Positions 33,496-40,873 of a DNA stretch of 40,873 nucleotides are shown here, piece after piece (positions within the stretch are counted from its first letter, which is position 1; each line of letters opens with the position of its first letter). The notes below the pieces were generated by a model, which had not been told where the DNA came from, did not search any database, and saw nothing but the letters and a program-made list of their open reading frames with translations. The position numbers and the translations under genes were made by a program. Source of the stretch: Gnetum montanum (taxonomy: Eukaryota; Streptophyta; Gnetopsida; Gnetales; Gnetaceae); NCBI GenBank assembly GCA_015680685.1, contig MNCI01000281.1:191280-232152 (forward strand), written 5' to 3'.

Positions 33496-33664
33496 CAAGA
33501 AGATGTAAACATGAAAGATTGTAAGAACCCTTTAGTGCTTGAAAATGCCCCAATTAGTGAGTGGAAAATTACTTGTATGCTTGATGTATTCAAGTGTCAA
33601 ATAGTCCAACCATGAGAAACAATTGTTGAACCTTGCTGAACCTATAAATAGTGTTTGAGGTTGG

Positions 33665-33672
33665 CTTTTATA
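33665..33672 (-). promoter_or_regulatory. Predicted LTR TATA box (copy D)
   Basis: Minus strand TATAAAAG in the same context as 7368-7375. In the 5' LTR this would be the promoter for the genomic RNA of the giant element. Confidence 0.5.
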
Positions 33673-34837
33673 GGTTCTTTGGGCGATGAATGGGGCTACA
33701 ACTTGGCTGTAAATTGGTTGCAAATTGGTTGCCAAATTCAGGTGAGATGGGTGCCCAAATTTGGGGGGTTACTATACATAGTAATTGATCCCCCCATGGT
33801 CATTCTGTTTACTATAAATAGTAACCGAGGCACACCTTTCATGTTGGAGATGAATCTTTCACATTGAGCTTTCCACCATGCTTGTTGAAGTGGTTGGTTA
33901 ATGTTGAAGTCCATGAAGTAATGAATTTTGGCTTTTGTGACTTCCACACTAGGGGATGTAATTTTCAACACTGGGGGTGAAGACTCCACACTAGTGGGAA
34001 ACTTCCATGCTAATGGGAGAAGGTTTCTAGCCTATGCATGTGGTCTCCACACTAAAGGAGGAAAGTTTCCAAAACCTCCATCCTTCCACATTGGGGGTAG
34101 GTGAAATTTACCCCCTACATGTGCTTCCAGTGTAGAAAAATGTATACCCCTCATAAAACCCATCAAATTTCCTTTTTGGCCCAAGAACAACAGCCCCCCC
34201 ACCCCACAAACAAGCCCAAATATGGACACCATGTCATCATTTTCACATGAAGAATGAGGCTTTGACGACTTATGAGCCATTTTTCTATCCCAAAAGTATA
34301 AAGTATGTGAAATTGCAATCTTCACATTTACAATGAAGTTTTGCCTTGTGTTTCATGGGATGAAAGCTAGATGATGAAGATTAGCTATAACATGCAAATT
34401 TTTGTGGTCTTCAACTACTTGTTGTAGACCATCGAAATTGTCAACATCAGTCACTCATTGTAACTTGTCAACAATAGTAAACAACACTACAAGCAAGAAT
34501 GTGAGTGTTAGATGCAATTAGGGCTATGTGATGGCTTTAATGTTGCATTGCAAGAGCTTGATGAGGTCGTGAGTAGGCTTAAGTTCTCGTGAGGAACTTG
34601 GTTTCAAGCGCTTTCTCCTCACCATTCTGGTTTTGATGGAAATTTTAACTAAAGGACCCTCCGTGATGTTTTAGGCTTCAAGGCTAGTGGTCATTAGGCT
34701 ACTTCAAGATAATGTTGTATAGTAAAATGTTTTCAAAGGCTTAGGTTATCTTGGTCTAACAACATCATGAGAGGGGCCCATTTAGGCTTTGAGGCTAGTT
34801 CAGTTTGCTTCATCATTCTCCTAGCTTAATCCTGCAT

Positions 34838-35140
34838 GACAACATAAGCATCAAGTGATACATGTAACAAAATTGTTAAATAATGTGAAAATAATGTAAA
34901 ATACATTAATAATAATGCACATATGAGTTAAAATACACTAGAGTAAAGGCCAAACATGGTTCAATCATGGTTATCAAAGGTTATAACATGACAACATAAG
35001 CACATCAAGTGACACTTGTGTAACAAAATTGTTAAATAATGTGAAGGTAATGTTAAATACATTAATAATAATGCATATATGAGTTAAAACACATTAGAGT
35101 AAAGGCCAAACATGGTTTGATCATGGTTATCAAAGGCTAT
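34838..35140. repeat. Direct tandem duplication, about 152 bp
   Basis: Units 34838-34989 and 34990-35140 both start GACAACATAAGCA and end near GGTTATCAAAGG. They are roughly 90% identical by eye. Confidence 0.85.
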
Positions 35141-35370
35141 AAGGGGTCAATTGGAGCAAATAACATGAAACAAAGGCTAAATGATGTGGAATAATGTGGA
35201 GTGGAGCCAAATGAAGGCCTAATGATGATCAAAACCACATAAAATGGTGTCAAATAGGATCAAATAAGGTTATGTTGATGCTAAAAGATATTAATTGATG
35301 TGAAACCAAGTCAACCAAGGCTTGAGCAATGCCTAGTTATGGAGGAATATAGTCCAACGAGGTCACATTT

Positions 35371-35462
35371 TGGCAATTTTAGGCCTTAGCAGGCCATAAG
35401 ATTGCCAGTTTTAGGCCTATATAGGCCATGGGATCTCCAGTTTAAGGCCTTGGTGGGCCATG
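35371..35462. repeat. 29-bp minisatellite, locus 5 (3 units)
   Basis: Three units with GGCCTTAGCAGGCC, GGCCTATATAGGCC and GGCCTTGGTGGGCC. The first and last are near-palindromes; the middle one, GGCCTATATAGGCC, is a perfect 14-bp palindrome. Confidence 0.75.
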
Positions 35463-35681
35463 TTGGAAAGCCTATTTAACTAGGCAAGGTCATGATGAGG
35501 CAAAAGCAAGGTGAGATTTGTTAAAACATGTTAAAATAAGGTTATAATAAGATAAAGGCATGGTATAATTGGTAAAAGAAAGTAAAATAGAGTTGTATCA
35601 AGGTAAAACAAAGTTAAAAAATAGAATAAACTATCCCAACCTAGGTAGAACAACATAGAATTTAATTTAATATTTATTTAA

Positions 35682-35703
35682 CTATATATATATATATATA
35701 ATT
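35682..35703. repeat. (TA)n microsatellite
   Basis: About ten TA repeats followed by a T run, at the border between retroelement DNA and the kinase-bearing segment. Confidence 0.85.
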
Positions 35704-35725
35704 TTTTTAATAGTTGCTTTGATTT

Positions 35726-36073
35726 TTGAGTTTGGAAATTTCCATGCAATTTTTATCCATGCTTTTACGTTGGCTATGTGTGTTTAAAAAGAAAGAAATT
35801 TTCATGACGCATGAAAGCTGTAATGTTTGGCTTAAAGAAATATTTATTGTTTGGATTGGCGGTGCAGGAGGGTTTTCTGTGATGCGGCTTGAGGTGAAGG
35901 GTTTGCGTGCAGCGGTGGACGAGACGCGCAGGATAGCCACAGACATGTGGTGTGTTAGGGGCGAGGGTGCAGCTGGCGCAATGTCGACTCAGCATGACAG
36001 CCCAGACGGTGGGCAATTTTGTTGGATGAAGGGGTTATTGTGGCCGTCTTCGCTGAAAGGGTATTTACAGTGA
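35726..36073 (+). CDS. Unrecognised 115-codon open frame in a GC-richer patch
   Basis: Open from ATG-like start to TGA. The middle part, about 35880-36060, is GC-richer than its surroundings and reads VMRLEVKGLRAAVDETRR and RGEGAAGAMSTQHD. The antisense strand is also open here, so the coding strand is uncertain. It lies upstream of the kinase pseudogene and could be part of that gene's old 5' region. I recognise no domain and may be reading a chance frame. Confidence 0.2.
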   Translation: MSLEISMQFLSMLLRWLCVFKKKEIFMTHESCNVWLKEIFIVWIGGAGGFSVMRLEVKGLRAAVDETRRIATDMWCVRGEGAAGAMSTQHDSPDGGQFCWMKGLLWPSSLKGYLQ

Positions 36074-36360
36074 CAATTCATGAAAGAAGAAGCTGAGTTC
36101 TGTAAAATCTTTCCTCTTTCGAATTAAAAAAAAAATTTGCATGACATACTGGAATTCTTCTTGGATTTTTGCATAAACACCAAACTTTTGTTCCTTGAGT
36201 TGCACCAAATAACAGGTGCATGGAACAAGTTCTAACAAAAGTTTCCTTAGCCCTACGACCAATTCAAAGCTAATTGAACAGTAGAATTTGGGAAGATAAT
36301 TAATTGTCCGTAAAAATATATTTTTCTTAGAATAAGAAAAAAAATTAGTGTAGGAATTTT

Positions 36361-37113
36361 TTTAGAGTTTTCATGTGCAGTGGATTGTATTTGCTGGCAA
36401 ATCCAGAAGAAAGTTTCTCCTTATCATAGGATTGGCTTCCGACTGTACTGCTTTGTTGCTTTTGGTAGTTGTATTCATTTTTATTTCCTACAGGAAGCGG
36501 AGCATATTTTTGGCAAATCAGGAAGAATCCTGTAAGCCCCGAAACGTTGCCAAAGTACAATTTGTTTGTTTAAAACACAAAAATCAAATTGAAACAAGTG
36601 ATATTCACGGGGTTTTAATGGAACAGATGCAAGGGGCGCTTTTATGAAGAAAGACAAGCCAAAGTTGTTTTCCATGAAGACCTCGATTGCTGCTACCAAG
36701 AATTTTCACGAAGACTGTAAACTCGGACAAGGTGCATTTGGCGTTGTTTTCAAGGTACTTTGAATACTCGAATCATCTTAATCCAGCTAGTTATACTGTG
36801 ATATACAGGAATTGAGTAAAAGAAAGGACCAAATTTGAATTCAGGAAGATGCATCGGGTGTCATGTTCTTTACATGGATTCACTCATTTCAGTGAAATGC
36901 ATCTGTTTCAGTTTCATATATATTTATGTAGTTCCTGCTTTATGTTAAATATGATGGATTTTCATTTGGGGAACTCTCAAGGATGGTATCCATATTCCAG
37001 TGGAAAAGCTCACTATGGAATCCCTTAAACCAGACCAAGATTTCATGAATGAGATCCAAGTATTAGCGGAGATCCAACATAGGAATCTTGTTAGGTTGTT
37101 TGGATCATCTTCA
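36361..37113 (+). pseudogene. Receptor-like kinase pseudogene, transmembrane and first kinase exons
   Basis: After an acceptor-like TGTGCAG (near 36379) a frame reads GKSRRKFLLIIGLASDC then ALLLLVVVFIFISYRKR: a transmembrane segment with a basic stop-transfer. After a frameshift, from 36644, KPKLFSMKTSIAATKNF leads to KLGQGAFGVVFK, the kinase glycine loop. A GT donor sits at 36755. The next exon (36970-37113) reads GTLKDGIHIPVEKL, then DFMNEIQVLAEIQHRNLVRLFG. The ATP-binding Lys (VAVK) has become Glu, and the acceptor before 36970 is GG instead of AG. The exon break after VFK is the one used by plant cysteine-rich and LRR-VIII type kinases. The rest of the kinase is missing, replaced by the repeat at 37114. 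Confidence 0.75.
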
Positions 37114-37790
37114 GGTGGACTAGGCTGGCCTTTGGTAGGCCAACGTAGTCCCAATTTTCCTTCACCGTAGTCAAGTTGGAAAAGTTGAAAATTTGAGTTT
37201 TACTGCCAAATTTGACCTTGGTGGGCTCTAGGACTCCTAAAAGTGCACTTTAAGTTGTTTTCATAAATTTTTGGGCAAGTTTATGTAGACTACATTGGAC
37301 GTGGAGACAGACTACGTTGCTCCAGTGTAGTCCCAACTTTCCCCAGTGTAGTCTAGGCTTTAAGGGTTAAAAATGATGAGAAAAGGTGAGTTTCCTGGCC
37401 AAATAGGCTCTAGTGAGGTTCAAGGATTCAGCATAAGTGAGTTTGGTCCTTTTGTTGTCAAACTTGGGCAACTTGGGGTGGACTACATTGGGATTTTAGA
37501 GTGACTATGTTGGCCTAGTGTAGTCACCATCGCTCCTTAGCGTAGTCAGGGTTCTAGGAGTGAAAAGTGGTGAATTTTGACCCTATTTTAGTGTTTGATG
37601 ATCTCAATGCATCCTAAGTTCCTACAATCGAAAATGGTGGTTTTTTTTGGTTGAATTTAACTTGGTTTGGAAATCAAGGTGTGGACTACGCTAGGCCTAG
37701 GTTGGGACTACACTGGCCCAAAGTAGTTACAACTTCCCATCAATGTAATCCAAGTTTGGAATGGTCAATAGATGTTTACATGGTTGATAG
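37114..37790. repeat. Second hairpin-rich tandem array, four units of about 190 bp
   Basis: Units start near 37116, 37291, 37475 and 37681. Each opens with GGACTAC-type text and, 20-60 bases later, GTAGTC-type text, forming nested inverted repeats. In unit 1 the arms GGACTA and TGGCCT pair with AGGCCA and TAGTCC (37116-37150). The bodies share little obvious sequence with the 12285-15330 array, but unit length and layout are alike. It abuts the broken kinase exon. Confidence 0.55.
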
Positions 37791-37872
37791 AGGTTCTGAT
37801 AAGGCCCCATGGGTTTATCGGTAATGAATTTAGGTTATTTTGGAAGTTTTTGATGAATTTTTTATGGATGAT
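37791..37872. other. Short spacer before the second Athila-like element
   Basis: AT-rich sequence without a recognised feature. ATGAT at 37868-37872 would be the left target duplication of the next element. The matching right copy lies outside the window. Confidence 0.35.
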
Positions 37873-38709
37873 TGATGAACTACGATATCGGGACCACGAT
37901 ATCACATCCACGATATCAGGTCTGCGATATCAGAGCCTTCCAAGTGATATCAGGCATCCGATATGGGGACCTGCCTCATTGCCTATAAATAAGAGGTAGG
38001 CACACTTGGTTTTGGCAATTAATCTTAGTCCCTTACCCAAACTCTTGCCTTTTTCTCTTTCCAGATATAGAATTATTTTCGTGTGCTTGCAGTAGGAGTC
38101 ATAAAGTGAATGGATCTTTATTTGAGCATTGTGTACCTGAGCACACCTTGTGTATGGAAATAAAGACGAACTTTGTGATAAACCTTGCAGCATTTGGAAT
38201 AACTTAATTAATGTTATTTGCAGTAATTGATGCTTTCCTTAGTTAATTAATGTTCTCTCTCTCATCCTGTTAATCTCTCCTAAGTAAGCACACTCAGTAT
38301 GACCACTTCAAGCATGCGTGGAATACTTGGTCACCTAGTAATGATTAGTGTTTGGTAATCCCAGTAGTGTGACACTGGTTCAGGATGTGTATGGTAAGTG
38401 GGAACGGGTGTTGGTGTTAGGACTAATTAGAGTGTAGCTAATTAGTTAAGTGAAGTTAGTTACTTAGTTAGTTCACTTCTCCCTTTGTAGCACCACGGCA
38501 TAAAAATATAAAAGCCACAAAAATCATATACCTCAAGTTTACTTAACCATACAATCGTGCCATACAAGTAAGCTTGAAAAGATAACAATTGACTAACCTG
38601 TCCTTGTTCCACAAAAGCGCATAAGAACTTGGTCCTTGGAATTTGACCAGATCATGTATGTACACTTGTATTTGTATGGTTGAGCATAGGGATACCTCGC
38701 CACTCATCA
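37873..38709 (+). repeat. 5' LTR of the second Athila-like element
   Basis: 837 bp, TGATGAAC to CTCATCA. The last about 30 bases (GAGCATAGGGATACCTCGCC then ACTCATCA) match the nested element's LTR end closely; the middle is diverged. U3 has six ATATC-type repeats (37883-37965) before TATAAATA at 37984-37991. The copy is clearly related but a different subfamily. Confidence 0.8.
37883..37991 (+). promoter_or_regulatory. LTR promoter with six GATATC repeats
   Basis: CGATATCG, three CGATATCA, TGATATCA and CGATATGG at roughly 12-20 base spacing, then GCCTATAAATAAGAGG. This is the highest repeat number of the four such sites in the window. Confidence 0.6.
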
Positions 38710-38710
38710 T

Positions 38711-38728
38711 TGGTGCCGTTGCCGGGGA
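38711..38728 (+). other. Primer-binding site, tRNA-Asp type
   Basis: TGGTGCCGTTGCCGGGGA one base after the LTR. It matches the complement of the plant tRNA-Asp 3' end at all but one position (C to T). Confidence 0.85.
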
Positions 38729-38848
38729 CCTTGTTGTTTGTGTGCTAGTTAAAACTTAGGAAATCTTTCTCATCATTGGAACAAACCCTTAGAGTTGGTT
38801 ATCTTATAATTATTAAAAAGAAGAATATTGCACACTGAATAGATAATC

Positions 38849-40873
38849 ATGTCTCCTTCTTCTCATGAAAGTGCTTCACTACCTAAGTCTGATACAGGAA
38901 ACAATCGGAGGCATAGTACACATGATGATGATCCGCCAGTACCCCAACAGTTCCGTGTGGTATATGTTCATCTCGATGAATATGTACTAAACTTTATCTT
39001 TATCCTCCATCAAGATGAACAACTGTGTTGGTGAGATTTAGAAGGTAACATAGTGTTACCTTCTAATCGCTCAGTCCCGAGCATGCTTATTTGTGCTCTC
39101 ACACAAATTGGCATGCAACATTTACAAGTAGAATACGTTGTGCATGAACACAACTCGAGAGAATATCGACCCATGGAGGCACACCGTCAAAGGGACCTAC
39201 AACAAGAGAGACATCACAAGTCTATGAAGGGTAAGTGGTCCCAAGATGTCCCACACATCTTAAGTGAAAACGAGGGTGGTGAACCTGTGTCGGGAGGTTT
39301 CCCATGAAACGATGTTCCTCCCATTGACTTTGGTCAAGGGGTTGTGTATCAGAACCTTCAGTCAACCATCCATAATCTAGGTTCTGATACCAATGAACAC
39401 AAAGGGTTTGAAAAAGAAACACAAATGCATAATAAAGATGGACATTCTAATCATAATCGCAAGCAAGGCCACGAACACCAAAGAGAAGGTAGTAGGCACC
39501 GTCATGGTGATAGTCCTTCTTCTTCACCTTCATCATCTCCTTAACCCTCTCCTTCAGGATCTAGTTGCAATCATAAGGGAAAAGATCTTGAGGATAATAG
39601 TAAGCAGAATAGAAGTCATAGACGAAATAGTCGAGAAAGGGGACAAAGGCATTCTAGAGAAACTCATCATGAAAGGAGGGAAAGTAGGGAACCACATAGG
39701 CATCATAGGCACCATAGACAGTATGATCATGATGAACCCCTACTTGCCACTCAAAGTATGCTAGACATAACTGGGGCTGTTAGAGTTCCAACAAGGCATC
39801 AAAAAGATAGTAGGATCAAGAGATTAGACATGAACAATATGCCATGATTTGAAGGGGGATACAACGTTGATCCTTAAAATCATCTATAAGCATTTCATGA
39901 TGCATGTGCCTTACAAAACATAGAAAATGAATGGAAAAAAGTTAAGCTATTTCCATGGACATTGATCAAAGAAGTAGAAAGCTGGTACTAGTCCTTAGAA
40001 CCGAAATCCATTCGCAGGTGGAGTACCATGTTAAAACTATTTAACGATAAGTATTAGATGTACTCCCAAGTGTCCAACTTGCATAAGCAAATCCAAGGAT
40101 GGAAACAAGGTGGGCATGAACCCTTGGATGTTGCCATGGGCCAATATTATGCACTGTTACATCGTTGCCCAAGCCATGGTTACTCGCAGAGGGAACAACT
40201 ACGCCATCTTGTAGATGTGCTTAGGCATGAAACTCGAAGAACCCTTGGGACCTATGCCCAAGGAAGACTATCTGAGCTTAGGGCCCATCAAGTACAAAGA
40301 TTATTAGAGCAAGTTGCTAAAGAGGAAGGTGAGTTAAGGAAAAAAGAGAGTGTAGAGAAATATAACAAGGATCCTTCCCTCTGAAAGAAGGGAGTTAGAT
40401 TTTGTGAGGATGAAGAAGAGTCACCACTTGAAGAGATGGTGAATAGGAAAACTTTGCCCATTCAAAAATTTGCATCAAAAGTATTGGCAAAGATTGACCA
40501 AATGTGGGACTCCCTAGATAATAGATTTCAAACCGTTCTCAAAATAGTAGAGAAGTCTAGAGAGCAAGGTAGTGAATGGGAAAAGAGAAAAAAGAGAGAA
40601 GCTGAATATGCATGCAACAAGGGTAAGGGCAAAGTTGCCATTATCGAAGAGGTTGTGGATTCAAATACTGATAATGATGGTGGATGTGAGATATGTCAAT
40701 ACAACCATCCTAAGGGATGTTACCCTATAATCTCACATTTGTAGGAGTCTGGGGTGTATGCACTCAACCCACGATTGAATAGAAGGCAAACACCCCGAAG
40801 GTTACCTTATCCTCAAGGCAACCCAAGATAGTTCCACCAACCCTTGATGTATTATCCAAGTGGAACTCCACCA
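38849..40873 (+). pseudogene. gag: Gag of the second Athila-like element (partial, truncated by window end)
   Basis: A single frame of 675 codons from ATG 38849 to the window edge, with about eleven nonsense codons and no frameshift. The N-terminal half, absent from the shorter nested Gag, is rich in His, Arg, Ser and Glu (39400-39740, for example RHRHGDSPSSSPSSSP and HRHHRHHRQYDHDEP). The core follows: LDMNNMP, FEGGYNVDP, VKLFPWTLI, RRWSTM, QYYALLHRCPSHGYS and GTYAQGRLSEL. A zinc-knuckle-like CEIC-x3-H-x3-C lies near 40687-40722. Several stops sit where the nested copy keeps Gln or Arg, so they are C-to-T changes. Confidence 0.8.

Larger units (their letters stand above)
6637..34413 (-). mobile_element. 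Giant minus-strand Ty3/gypsy (Tat-like) LTR retrotransposon, hosting a nested element
   Basis: The minus orientation is fixed by gag, protease, RT, RNase H and integrase all reading on minus. Flanking LTRs are at 33041-34413 (5') and 6637-8085 (3'). The full span is 27.8 kb, or about 19.3 kb once the nested element (17179-25689) is removed. The Tat-like assignment rests on the gag motif YNKEGDPNAHL, the CFYHYHQ...H..C motif and the RNase H text NNIVEYEGL. The LTRs resemble each other in the 80s percent by eye, so the insertion is old. No clean target duplication is visible. An alternative is two related elements whose LTRs happen to be the outer pair. Confidence 0.6.
33041..34413 (-). repeat. 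5' LTR (copy D) of the giant element
   Basis: Matches 6637-8085. It carries the same predicted promoter and the same TTACTATACATAGTAA and TTACTATAAATAGTAA pair (33774-33840). Similarity to the other copies ends at GTCTTCA (34413). The 3' UTR text that borders copies A, B and C is absent here, as expected for a 5' LTR. About 110 bp are missing at the G-run near 33480. Confidence 0.72.
34414..35680 (-). mobile_element. Fragment of a second copy of the giant-element family
   Basis: Bases 34560-34900 match the pre-RT linker at 11500-11880 (GAGGAACTTGGTTT, CTCCTCACCA, TTAATCCTGCATG). The 29-bp minisatellite follows at 35371, then A-rich spacer like that after the protease. RT itself is absent because the fragment ends where LTR copy D begins. 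Here minisatellite and linker lie close together without the 16 kb seen between loci 3 and 4. Confidence 0.55.
37873..40873 (+). mobile_element. Second Athila-like element, 5' part only (runs off the window)
   Basis: It has an LTR, a tRNA-Asp primer site and gag in the same order as the element at 17179, with the same LTR ends and related Gag. The window ends inside gag, so whether it carries pol cannot be seen. Confidence 0.8.

Noticed and set aside
6634-34425. ACTTGTTGT at both edges of the giant element (6634-6642 and 34417-34425) as a target duplication
   Set aside because: The 9-mer overlaps the LTR start on the left and lies three or more bases outside the LTR on the right, so it does not fit a 5-bp duplication.
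1-40873. tRNA, rRNA or other structured RNA genes
   Set aside because: No cloverleaf, box A/B pair or rRNA wording was noticed on either strand. The only tRNA-related text is the two primer-binding sites.

Overview
This is a eukaryotic nuclear window from a seed plant with a large, repeat-filled genome. The evidence is plant-type Ty3/gypsy retrotransposons nested in each other, a receptor-like-kinase pseudogene with plant exon structure, and a plant-type tRNA-Asp primer-binding site. A gymnosperm (conifer-like) source is plausible from the long decayed elements, but this is inference only. I see no intact host gene and no tRNA or rRNA gene. Nearly every open frame is a relic broken by nonsense mutations and frameshifts.

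Layout. Bases 1-1949 hold old debris: a 105-bp duplication, a LINE-type zinc-binding remnant and an unrecognised coding remnant. Bases 1950-6636 hold two 3'-end pieces (LTR plus 3' untranslated region) of one minus-strand LTR family, lying head to tail. Bases 6637-34413 look like one giant minus-strand Ty3/gypsy element of Tat-like type. Its 5' LTR is at 33041-34413, gag and protease at about 29.2-32.4 kb, RT/RNase H/integrase at about 8.3-11.4 kb and its 3' LTR at 6637-8085. Its gag-protease and RT blocks lie 17.7 kb apart.

The interval between those two blocks holds a diverged tandem array of about 17 units of roughly 187 bp, each with an inverted repeat (12285-15330). It also holds AT-rich repeats, a decayed intron-bearing gene on the plus strand (16.8-17.2 and 25.7-28.3 kb), and a complete younger element at 17179-25689. 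That younger element has LTRs of 831 and 798 bp, a perfect ATATT target duplication, a tRNA-Asp primer site and an Athila-like gag. It has no recognisable pol, but carries a second large ORF ending in a long coiled coil, preceded by an internal promoter that resembles its own LTR promoter.

Bases 34414-35680 are a fragment of another copy of the minus-strand family. Bases 35703-37113 are non-retroelement DNA with the transmembrane and first kinase exons of a receptor-like kinase, cut off at a second hairpin-rich repeat array (37114-37790). Bases 37873-40873 are the 5' LTR, primer site and gag of a second Athila-like element running off the window.

The most interesting points are: the pol-less two-gene Athila-like element with an internal LTR-like promoter; GATATC repeats in its U3 that vary in number between copies; the 187-bp hairpin array; a 29-bp minisatellite at five fixed places in the minus-strand family; and the antisense intron-bearing gene inside the giant element.
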